From positions 1,570,208 through 1,634,207 of the forward strand of contig JADCRB010000074.1 in the NCBI GenBank assembly GCA_021464245.1: 64,000 bases of DNA, given 5' to 3'. The position numbers and the translations under genes are program-made. Below the pieces are notes generated by a model. The model saw nothing but the letters and a program-made list of their open reading frames with translations. It made no database searches and was not told the DNA's origin. Position 1 is the stretch's first letter, and each line of letters starts with the position of its first letter. Shown piece by piece: positions 1-9,985 of the stretch. This DNA comes from Carallia brachiata (lineage: Eukaryota; Streptophyta; Magnoliopsida; Malpighiales; Rhizophoraceae).

Positions 1-664
1 GAGAAACTAATCAACTATACAGCGAACCCACCATACGCTGAAAAGCTTTCGGTAAAATTTTGAAAAACAAGACACAATATTCTGCGGATGTGTGTGCAGT
101 AATTCACAGAAGTGTGATATAAGAGCAGTAATTAATCACGAAAACTGGAAAAGAGAGATCATATGAAACTGGAAATACCCACAGTTGGTGATATAACATC
201 AATCTTGGCACCAATACCAAGAAGCACAACCAACAGCAGCAGAGATAACAAACCTATGCAGCAGGAAAAAACAAAGCAAAAAAAAAAAAACATAAAGCTC
301 ATAAGCAAAGCCAATCAAGGATGAACAAAAGCGGAAACAAAAAATGTGTACGTTCAAAGAAAAGCTTCGGTACATTAACAGACCATTGCAACGATAATGG
401 AGGCGAGAACCGTCCTGTAAAATCACCGCAGGAACGACTTTGCCAGGAAGCACAAATCCAGCAACAGCCAGATAACCAAAGTACATCACCAATGCAGAAA
501 CCTGCGAAATGCTCCCAATATGAAGAAAAGACAGTAAAAAAAACAAGTGGGGTTCTCCAAATTTACTGATTTGGGATAAGAAATGGGCCAATGGCTACAT
601 GCGAGAGCCGACTTACGGAGTTCCAGAAGGGAATCAGAGCCTCTAGAAAAAAACCCAGCTCCAT
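1..664 (-). CDS. FK: Delta(14)-sterol reductase (FACKEL type), 5' exons only
   Basis: This enzyme reduces the C-14 double bond of sterol intermediates in the ER membrane. Only the N-terminus is in the window; the gene continues off the left edge. Exon 1 (664 to 617) starts at the ATG on 662-664 and encodes MELGFFLEALIPFWNS, followed by a perfect GTAAGT donor. Exon 2 (501 to about 384) follows a TTTCGCAG acceptor and encodes YFGYLAVAGFVLPGKV and DGSRLHYRCNG, which match the start of plant FACKEL as I remember it. The exon 2 donor is GTCTGT at 383 or a GT two to three bases further on. Positions 1-383 then read as intron 2, with no recognisable exon. The short first exon was chosen because the long open frame of exon 2 has no ATG upstream of the conserved block. 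Family identity is secure; the exon 2 end is inferred. Confidence 0.85.
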
Positions 665-2135
665 TTCTTGCCAGAAAGTGTATTTATATATTCTTTGTGT
701 TAGTTCTTTCTAAAGGGGTTAGTGCAGAGACCAGGAATTTTTTTTTTTGCGCCGATACCAAAAAATTAAGAATATGTTTGGATTACTTATTGTACATTAT
801 TATTGCTGATTATTGTTATTAATTATTATTACTGGTTGTTGATTGTCGATTCTTATTTGTTATTATTGTTGATAAAATTGATAAAGTATTTGGTTAATTT
901 TGATACTAACTGTTACTGTTAAATAAAAAAATATTTAATTTTAACATGTAATTTATGTATATATCATATTTAAAATTTTATTTTTATATTTTATATATTT
1001 ATATTTTTAAAATAATATTTTACAAATAAGGTTGAGAATTGTTTTACTTAATTTTAATTTTTTTAAAAAATATTAATTTTTATTAAATAATAAAAATTAT
1101 TATATTTAAATTTTTTTATATAAAATTTTTTAAAAAATATTATTTGAGAATAATTCAAAAAAATTATTGAAGTTATATAAATACTAATAAAATAAATTAA
1201 TATATTTAATTTATGTGACAAGTAAAAAAATAAAATTATATAAATATTTTTTAAAAATAATTTAATTTATATAAATTATTATTAATATTAAAAAATAAAA
1301 AATAATTAAAAATAACGTGCAGATATTTTTCAATCAGATATTATTAGAGAGTCAAATAAAAGAATAAATAAAATTGAAAAAAATAAGTAAAATTAAATAA
1401 TATTATCAAAAAATTTATTAAAAATATATTTTCTTATTTATTAAATATAAAATATAGATATATCTTTTTAAACATTTACCTAAATACCCTCTAATATAAT
1501 CAAATCCTCTCACTTTTCGCTCTCTCTGTTGGCTTTTGATCACTGCTATCTAAACTATAGGAGCTTTCTGTCGTGGACTTCGCTCCCTCGGAGTCCACGA
1601 TGGGTCCCTTTTTTTTTTTTTTCCTCAACTTCTCGCATTTTTGGAAGACGAGTCGCGGTCATGACATGCTTGGTCAGGTCCCGGTCTTCTGCGCTGTCCA
1701 CATCGCATTGCCTATAAAAATAAGGAAAAACTAGTACATAGCCCTTGACGTGCACCGGCATAATTTCGTTGTGGGTCCAATTTTAATTGTATTTTTCGAG
1801 ATTCTGTTTTACAACTAGTTAGGCCTGTTTGGTTTGTTAGTATTCAATCTATTCATTATTCTTGTTATTATTGTATTGTAATGATAGTTTAAAATTGCAT
1901 TGTTTAATTAAATTGATGTTATTTATTACTATTTAAATAATAAAATAATTATTTATTTATATTATATTTTTATTATTAAGATAATATTGTTATGATATTT
2001 TAGTTTAAAAATTATTTATCACCAACTATTTCACATAAAAAATAATTCTAAATTATTTTTGTCGCGCTCTGGGGATTATCAGCATACAAAGCCTTTAAAA
2101 ATTATTTAAACAAACACTGTTCTCAAAAAGAAGAG
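665..2135. other. AT-rich intergenic DNA upstream of FK
   Basis: About 1.5 kb of mostly A/T sequence with no coding potential that I can support. It must contain the FK promoter. An island of higher GC at 1500-1780 holds a perfect 9-bp inverted repeat (1571-1579 and 1592-1600, 12-nt loop) and short open frames that resemble nothing I know. Confidence 0.5.
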
Positions 2136-2852
2136 AACTTGTAGTAATTTTCTTTTTTCTGCGCTATCGTGCGTTGGGACCCTTACTCTTGTTTCTGCTA
2201 GACAATGTGCTGTTTGCTCGGCTGCAGTGCGTTTTCTGCTCCTTTGTGGCTTTGGTTCTCGATTTTGCTCGCCTCGACTGATTTCATGGGTGTCCTTTGG
2301 GGGGGAGGGTTTTCGTGCCTCGAGGTTGCTCGTTTGCACGCAGTTTTGGTCTTTTTTAGTGCGCCATGTCCCCCATCCCCTCACTTTGCTCCGGTTGAGC
2401 ATGGGGGTGGGGACTATCCCTCTTTTAACCCCGACGAACCTTGTATAGTTGCTGTCATTCTGAATACAGAAGCTTTTGTGCTTGGGCGTTGGGGATTAGA
2501 GGTAGAGTTGCAGTCGCCAAGCACTCTGTTGTAGCTATCGTCAAGTGTGGCCAATCTGAGATTTTTACGACCGCGTTGAGGCCATAGTGGCCAATCTTTC
2601 GGCTGCTGTCTTTCAGTGCTTGTTTACTTCGTGGGCCAAAACCGTTTTCTCTTTGCCGGTCTTCGACCGGACCAGGGTCGCCACTGCCACTGGGTCTGTG
2701 GGCCTGTTGGACTGTCTCTTCTCTGGGCTATTAATTGTTTGGGTACAGACTTTATTTTTGGACTGTCTATGCTGATGTTTAGGCTTGTAATATGTGGACC
2801 TTGTAGTTCTTTTTACCGTTTTCAATAAATAAAATTTGCCTTTTTGATAAAA
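2136..2852 (+). mobile_element. 5'-truncated LINE (L1-like) 3' remnant
   Basis: A GC-richer island in AT-rich DNA, with a G/C-rich untranslated-like sequence and an AATAAAATTTGCC motif followed by a GATAAAAAAG tail at 2824-2852. This is the usual end of plant L1-type LINEs. No reverse transcriptase frame survives. A target duplication is unclear: AAAAAGAA occurs at both ends (about 2125 and 2847) but is too simple to count. The 5' limit is approximate. Confidence 0.45.
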
Positions 2853-2943
2853 AAGAAAACTACCTAAATTAAACATTCTCTTAATGTAAGTAATCCAACT
2901 TGTTTTTTTTTTTCTTATTTCCCTTAAATAAATCACAAACTAA

Positions 2944-4142
2944 GGCCCCGTTTGATAATGATTTTGTTTCCTATTTTTCGTTTATTTTTCACAAAAAAAC
3001 AAAAAATATATTTGGTATTGATTTTATTTTCTGTTGTTTGGTTGAAAAGTTAAAAGTGTTTTTCAAAAAAAAAAAAAAAAGAAATACAATAAAAACTAAC
3101 TTTCCCATTTTGTTTTTCACTTTCTTTTTATACTTTATCTCATAGCCTTTTCTCTCTCTATCCAACCTCTTTATCATATTTCTCTTTACTCATCCTCTCT
3201 CTATCTCTTTATATTTTGTTCTCTCTATTCTTTCTCTCTCTACCCTCTCTTCCCTTTTTATATCTCTATCATTCTCTCTCTATCCTCTCTCTCTCTCATT
3301 TTTCTCTCTCTACTCATTCTTTCTATACCTTCTCTCTTTTTTTTTATCTTTCTACTATTCTCTCTATTGATTTTCCCTTAACTCACACACACTCTCTCTC
3401 TCTCTCCCCTTTTTCTCCCTCAACCATTCTCTCTACTCATTTTCTCTCAATCCCCTCTCTCTCATTTTTCTCTCTCTACCATTCTCTCTCACTTTTTTTA
3501 CTCTATCATTCTTTCTACTCATTCTCTCTCTGCTTCTCTCTCTCTCTCTTTTTTTCTCTCTACCATTCTCTGTCTAGCCACATTCTCTTTCTTTTTTCTT
3601 GCTCTAACATTCCCTCTCTACCCTCTCTCTTTACTATTTTCTATACTCATTCTCTTTCTACCCAGACTTTTTCTCTTTTTTCTTATTTTACTAGTCTCTC
3701 TACTCATTCTCTCTCTACTATCTCTCATTTTTCTGTCTCTATCATTCTCTTGCCTTATTCTTTCTCTACCCTCTCTCTCTCCCATTCTCTCTACTCATTC
3801 TATCTCTATCCTCTCTCTCTCTCTCATTTTTCTCTCTCTACTATTCTGTTTACTCATTATTTCTCTACCCTCTCTTTTTCTACCATTCTCTCTATTCATT
3901 ATCTTTCTACTCTCTTTCTCTTTCCTTATTCTCTCTACTCATTCTTTCTTTACCCCCTCTCTCTTTCCCCATTTTTCTCTCTATATTCATACTCTTTTTA
4001 CCATTTCTCTCACTATCATTTTTTTATCTACTTTTTTATTCTTATAGAAAAAAAATAAAAATTTATAGTAACAAATACAAAAATTTAATAAATAGTAAAA
4101 ATAAAAAAAATAAAAAAAATGACAACGTCTCTAAACGGGTTC
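2944..4142. mobile_element. Tourist/PIF-Harbinger-like non-autonomous element with CT-rich core
   Basis: The left end reads GGCCCCGTTTGATAATG and the reverse complement of the right end reads GAACCCGTTTAGAGACG, an imperfect terminal inverted repeat with 8 of the first 10 bases equal. Both ends are flanked by TAA (2941-2943 and 4143-4145), the target duplication of Tourist/Harbinger elements. Both arms next to the termini are T/A-rich in inverted orientation. The centre, about 3145-4045, is an almost pure pyrimidine tract. No transposase is encoded. The 3-bp duplication and short TIR alone would be weak; together with the GGCCCCGTTTG terminus, which is typical of such MITEs, the call is reasonable. 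Confidence 0.6.
3145..4045 (+). repeat. About 0.9-kb degenerate polypyrimidine minisatellite
   Basis: Irregular repetition of units such as CATTTTTCTCTCTCTACC and ATTCTCTCTACTCATTC on the plus strand, with hardly any purine other than A in fixed places. The bias opens a 280-residue frame of Ser/Leu/Phe/Tyr (3216-4058), which is a composition artefact and not a protein gene. Such strand-asymmetric CT tracts can form triplex (H-DNA) structures and expand by slippage. Confidence 0.85.
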
Positions 4143-4145
4143 TAA

Positions 4146-4629
4146 ATAATTAAGTTTTTATTCCCGACATCTTGGCCACAAATTGTAAAAAAAAAAAAAA
4201 CATGGATGTGCTTGAATCATTTCTTAAGTAAATCAAATTAATTTAAGAATAAATATAAATATAAATAAAAAATTAAACAATACTCAATTAAATTAAAAAA
4301 AATAATAAAATAAATTTCTCGTCTAAAATTATATCCGTGAATGTTACTTTTACCGTCTCGCCTCAAAGCAAATCCAGCGACTCCCGTCACAGACGTGGCC
4401 AAGACCATTTTCGTCCGATCTCATTACGGTAGGACATGCCGCACAACATCGAAGCCTCCGTTATACAGCACTTCGTCACTTTAGCTTTTCTTTCATAAAT
4501 AAAAATTGCTGAAACAGAAGGGAGAACAAAAAAAAAAAGTCTCTTTTTCAATATTCATGACTCAAATTTCTCTGCTTTTCTTTTTCGTTTTTTTAGAGGG
4601 AAACCCTAAGTTGTGATCTCTTTTCCTCA
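4146..4629 (+). promoter_or_regulatory. Probable promoter and 5' UTR of the HD2 gene
   Basis: About 480 bp between the Tourist-like element and the HD2 start codon. It contains one ACGTGGC (ABRE/G-box-like) element at 4393-4399 and pyrimidine-rich leader sequence just before the ATG. No transcription start can be fixed from sequence. Confidence 0.35.
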
Positions 4630-7600
4630 ATGACAATGGAGTTTTGGGGTAACACACACACACTCTCTCTCTCTCTGCAATTTTCTTCTTCCTGCGATCT
4701 TGTATGTGACTGCCTTATATATTTTATTACCATTATTATAATTTTTTTTTTGTTTTGATCGGCCTCATGCTGTTTGGCTTCCCAGAAAATTGCATGAAAT
4801 ATTGAAAATTTTGACTTCTTTAATGCGCGGAACTCCACAATGACTTATCTTTGTGCGGTTCCGTGCGCTTTTCAAATTTTGACCTTAATGCAGTGCAATG
4901 GAAGCAGAGATTTCAGTCTCGCTTCTTTTTTTTTTTTTCCCTTCTTTTGAATAAGTAGTTGTTTTTTTATTTTCTTGGAAACCAAACTGAAAGTTAAGTT
5001 ATTAGACTAATATTCTTTTCAAATTCGATTAGGCGGGATTTGTGGTGAATTTTGTCTTTTCTGTGATTTATTGTGCTTGTCTTTTTAAGTTTCAAAGATA
5101 TAATTTGAGTAGGGAATCATTTCTGCATTATGATGATATACGTTCACTACATTATGCTCCCAAGCACTGCATTTTCGTTCGAACATTCTGAAGCTTTTTA
5201 ATATAAAGCTAAGCTTATGCTATTGTGCCTTAAACTTATTGTTCTAAAATGTATTTGTTGTTTTTAGTAATTAAAGTGTTTTTAAATAATCAGGTGTGGA
5301 GGTTAAGAGTGGCGAGTCATTGAAGGTCAAAAGTGGGGGCAGCTTTGGTTTGCATCTTTCTCAGGTTATACTGATTTTACTGACCTAGTTTTTGGCCATC
5401 TTATTATCAATTTTGTATTGTCGGATTTGCTTTGTTTGGTTTTCAAAAGAGCGAGTTGTGTCGTAGCATAGCAGTAAAGTTACTTAATTGTGACCTGAAG
5501 GTAATTTGTTCAAGTCACGAAAATGTTCTCTTTTTAAGGCTTATGTACATTTCACCCTTCTCCACTTCACAGAGTGGGAACCTCGTCCACTGGGAGTCTG
5601 GGACACTCTTTGCTATATGTGGTTTCTAAGCTTTTTGATATGTTCAGATTTCCATTGTGTTGTGGACAGGCTTCCCTTGGTGAGTTTCAGAAGGAAAAAG
5701 GAAACGAATCTGTTTGTCTGTATGTGACAATTGGTGATCAGAAGCTTGTTCTTGGAACACTTTCTCCTCAAAAGTTTCCCCAATTGTCTTTTGACCTGGT
5801 CTTCGATGAAGATTTTGAGCTGTCCCATAGCTGGAAAAGTGGGAGTGTCTACTTTCTTGGATATAGAGGACTAAATGAATATCCTTCTCCTTATGTCTTT
5901 CTTTTTCCATGTAGTGTTTGTAACTCTTGTAGTCTTCCCTCCTCCATCCCCTTTGCACCCCCCAAAAAAAGAGAAAAGTCTTGTTGTCTCCTTGACTTTT
6001 TCATTTTCTTTTCATCACGACAAGTGACACTAGTTCTGGTGAGTAATCATGTCAGTATACCTATTTTGATGTATAGTTCTTTTACAATGGGCTTACACAT
6101 GTTTGTATGTTAAATTTCAGAAGATGAAGATGAAAGTGAGGAGGATCTTCCTATTACTTCTGATAAAGGTACATGTAAACTTCATATTCAACAACATGAC
6201 ATTTCTATCTTGTCACTTTATATTTTTTGATTATTTATTCTTTGAATTTGTAGGGAAACCTAAGCCAGAGGCTAAGCAAACAAAGCCTAATGCAGAAAAC
6301 ACTAGTCGTGCGAAACCTGATTCTACTTTTACCAAGCAGAAGGTGAAGATAGTGGAACCAAGCAAAGATGCCAAATCTGATGAAGAGAATGATGATAGAA
6401 TTGATGAAGAGGAAGACTCACTTTCTGATGATCAGGTACACTAATTCATCTGGAAGTAGTTATTCCACTTTGGCAAATGAAATAAAATTTTCCACTCAGG
6501 TTGGTAAGTTGAATTTATATGCGAGTCTTATAAGGCTTTGTCTATCATAATATGACAGGAGTTGATGGACTGTTATAATTGACGGCTGCAACATCAGCAT
6601 TAGGTTTGCATAAAATGTTGGTATAGATTAAATCTTCAAAATCCTTAAGTCAGGTCCTGTTGCAAATGCAAATCACGTGGCACTTCTGTTCAACATAAAA
6701 AGATTGAATGTTTCTCATTTAGATGGAACTAAAGGGATTACTAGTGTTACTGCCATGTTGTTGCCTTTGTTGGAAGGTAGTGCATGCCATCAACTAGTGG
6801 CACACAGTATTAGACAACTGGTTATTGATCATCTATTCCTGCTAATTTATATTCTTTTTTTTTTTCAAATTCTGATTGTAGATTTACCCTTTTTGGGGTC
6901 CAAATGGTAGTGTTTGGTTAGGATCCATTTAGGGTAGGCAACCTTTTCTTTCCCTAAGCCTTACCCAACCACTTTTGTACAGAGTAGCTTTCTTGTTGAT
7001 CTAAGAATAAAAATTACCAGAGTTAAACTTCCACCAAGCAAATTTTGTTTGGTCAAGGTCAATGTTGCTCTGTTACACCAGAATCTTGTCATTGTCACTG
7101 TGTTCTCGCAATGAATGACAATCCATGTAGGTGTAAATATCTTTCTGGATTGGTGGTCATGATACATGTAGTTGGGCTAATCGAGGTAGTATTTTCTTCA
7201 GGCCATATCCGATGATGAGGATGAAGATGATGATGGAAGTGATGAAGAGGAAGACGAAAGTGATGATGAGGATGAGGAGGTGCAAAAGAAGGTAATCATC
7301 TTTGTTGCTTCACACATCTTTTCTGGGTTTTTAATGTGCTGTCCTATAGTTTGTTGATAATGTCACTGACTAGTTCTACTTGAATTTGTGCTGTCGAAGG
7401 CTGAAATAGAGAAGAAGAGGACTTTAGATTCTGCTATGAAAGCTCCTTTTTCTAATAAGAAGGCCAGATTGGTTACTCCACCAAGACTGGTGATTCCTTT
7501 CTCTTCTAAATTTATTCTTTTGTTGTGAGGCATTATTCTAATGCCTGCTTTTACTGATTCTTGGCTTCCTCATTTGGGTTTCTGAAGAACATGTTAGTAA

Positions 7601-7963
7601 AAATTTGCATGCTATATCCTGAAACTTGATCTTGGGGCTTGTACACCATTTTCTCTCTATATCGAATCAATTGTGCAGATGGGAAGAAGGGGGTCGTTCA
7701 CGTTGCAACTCCTCATCCTGCAAAGCAAGCTGCAAAAACCTCTGGTAACAGTTCCCAGAATAAGGGGCAAAGTCCAAAGACATTTGCTTGCAAGTCTTGC
7801 AACAGGTAAATTTAGCCCTGCAAGTTCTCCAAATTGGTTCTCATTTGTTGGAGACTTTTTATTTATTTATTTCCCTTTTCCCTTTGTCCTCTTTTAAATG
7901 CAGGTCATTTGGCTCAGAAATGCTTTGCAGTCTCATACAAAAGCGAAGCACAGTGCTGCATAG
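4630..7963 (+). CDS. HDT: Plant-specific HD2-type histone deacetylase, frame disrupted
   Basis: HD2/HDT proteins are nucleolar, plant-only deacetylases related to FKBP-type nucleoplasmins. Exons: 4630/4636-4648 (MEFWG; the ATG at 4636 fits the family), 5294-5364, 5670-about 5885, 6121-6168, 6254-6435, 7202-7291, 7400-7489, 7679-7805, 7904-7963. The N-terminal domain has His25 (FGLHLSQ) and [13 protein letters not shown] with the conserved Asp. A long Asp/Glu acidic region follows ([20 protein letters not shown]), then a Lys-rich part and a C-terminal C2H2 finger ([13 protein letters not shown]). Three oddities: no in-frame GT donor after NEYP in exon 3; exon 7 is one base short, so exon 8 would be read out of frame; and exon 9 lacks one base near 7917-7924, so the two finger histidines (SHTKAKH) fall into another frame. 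Either a decaying copy or assembly indels. Confidence 0.8.
4650..4676 (+). repeat. (AC)n(TC)n microsatellite at start of HD2 intron 1
   Basis: ACACACACACACTCTCTCTCTCTC directly after the first donor site, as a compound dinucleotide repeat. Likely polymorphic. Confidence 0.8.
5446..5627 (+). mobile_element. tRNA-derived SINE in HD2 intron 2
   Basis: The sequence has an A-box-like TAGCATAGCAGTAAAG and a B-box-like TTGTTCAAGTCACG, about the spacing of a tRNA promoter. A body with GGGAACCTCGTCCACTGGGA follows, the typical end of a SINE family that is widespread in dicots (family name not assigned). It lies entirely in the intron between 5365 and 5669, so it should be spliced out. No clear target duplication. 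Confidence 0.6.
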
Positions 7964-9985
7964 TAGGACAAACGTGTGCTTACTTTGGCCAGGTTTTTGG
8001 GAGTTGATAACAAAGTAGACGTGAGCATTAGGTTTAGTTGAAGTGAGTGTATTTTCTTATTTTCGCTTTTGGTTTTTCCTTGACGGTTGCTACTGCTAAG
8101 TGGATGGATGGATGTCTAAATGTTGAAATGTTGATATTCTGAACCACTTACGTTATGAGTAAACTGTTAATACTTAACACCATGTTGGCCTTCATCGGTG
8201 TCAAAAGGACGAATGAAATGCAATCGTATTTTCTACTTGATTATTTTCTACAATTTCAGGACCCATCAACTCAGAAACATCAACTAGTTGGCTTTGTTGG
8301 TGTTCCTGCGAGTAGAAACATAGTGAATGATTTTAAAAGTAAGGAAGATGAAAATTTTTAATTTTTTTTAATTTTTTATGGTTCACTAAAATTAATCTTT
8401 CTAAAAATGAAAAGAAAGATATTAATTTTTTATTAAATTTATTAAATGATTCAATTATTTCTTAAATAATTTAAAAATTATAATTTTACTTGAATAGAAT
8501 TTATATAAAGAGTAAATTATTCTTTTAATAAATTTTATTTATTTTATTTTTTACCTTTCACATGTTTTTAAATAAAAGAATTTATATATTTTTTTTTAAT
8601 CACATTTTTCTAAACACAAAAATAAGAAAAATATTTCTCTTTTTTAATGATTTTCTTTGTCAATTTTCCCTCTTTACTTTCTTATATTTTTTTGAAAATT
8701 TTATCTACATACAGTATTAAAGTTGGTTGCCTCAATCCCAAGTTTTTTCCACGTGATGAATGCATCAGAATCCCATGGGCGCTAAGGTGGGGAGGACTCT
8801 ACGGTCTCCTTTAACATGTACTCGGGGTTCGAACGCGCAGACCATAAATTTCTGTTTTTTTTTCGGTTTGGGGGGTGTGTGGGAGAGGCTACGCGCACGC
8901 GCAAATTAACACTTTAGGTTTAGGGCTGTGTAACGACCGCTGGCTAACGTAACCCTGTCTCGTAAGCCATTTTTAATGGCCAGTGGTCTCTACATGTACG
9001 TTTTTAATTAATTAGCTCCTTTTATTAAAACATTTTGTCGTTGGGTTACAAATATAGTATCTTTCTCGATTATAATATAAACCAATAGCTACTAAAGATA
9101 GTAGTAAGTCACACGCAAAGCAACGGTTAGAAGATTTCAAATTTTATTAATTTTTTTCTCTTATTAGAAAATTCAATGAACCATATGTTACAGTTGACTA
9201 TTTTACTTTTTTTTTTTTTTTTACAAGAAAATAGGTAAATTGTGGATAGGTGAAGCTGCACTGCTCATGATGCTAGTTGAACATTTACACAAGCCAACCT
9301 GTCCTTTTGGTCCCATTACAAATCGTCCAGAAGTTCTGAGAATATAGAATTCAACTGTCACTTCATACTTAAGGCCTTGTTTTCGACATTATCTTTGTCG
9401 AGGAGCGTCAACCAGCCACTCGAAACCCCGAAATTAAAGAGAGCAGCGACAATGGCATTCGTTCTTTTATTTATTTATTTTTATTTTGAGTCTCCGAAAT
9501 TTTGCATGAAAAATTTCACTTGTGTTGCTTTAATCATAAAACAAAGTCTCTAGAGGGATAACGACCAATGTCTGAGTGGGTCTCGTAACGAAGGACAACG
9601 ACATTACAGCACATTCTTTGGTTTTGCCACTAACCCAAAATGCTGCCTTAACCAATGACCTTTCTCGGCGCGTGGACCTGATCCTGATGTGCCCAATGAC
9701 AATTTGCGAAACCATTGGCTAAAACAAAATGAGATGCCAAACTATAAAACAGAGTAGAAGCAACCAACATCCGTAACTCGATTAGAAATATTAACTCGAT
9801 CATCAGCCAAGCCAAAACCATAAAACTTCTCACACGGTATTGTTCCAAACTAAGAACAAAATTTCTTCAAAAAATATTATGCAAGTCCTTGGGCTACGAA
9901 CCCAAATTAACACTAGCTTATTCATTGTCGCTGCATGTGAGATTCAACCTCCCAGATCACATATTAAATCCCTCACTTTCAGACA
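7964..9985. other. Tail-to-tail intergenic region between HD2 and enolase
   Basis: It holds the 3' UTRs of both genes. 8340-8720 is extremely AT-rich. 8755-8862 looks like a short tRNA-related SINE fragment, with GGTTCGAACGCGCAGACC resembling a B-box and tRNA 3' half. A T-run lies at 9210-9223. I see no coding sequence. Confidence 0.5.
8755..8862 (+). mobile_element. SINE-like fragment with tRNA B-box
   Basis: GGGCGCTAAGGTGGGGAGGA is followed about 45 bases later by GGTTCGAACG, which resembles the internal Pol III promoter of tRNA-derived SINEs. It ends near a T-run. No target duplication identified and no anticodon stem, so it is not a tRNA gene. Confidence 0.35.

Noticed and set aside
3216..4058. 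280-residue open frame on the plus strand
   Set aside because: It is made only of Ser, Leu, Phe, Tyr, Thr, His and a few others by a CT-rich minisatellite; low complexity, no family likeness.
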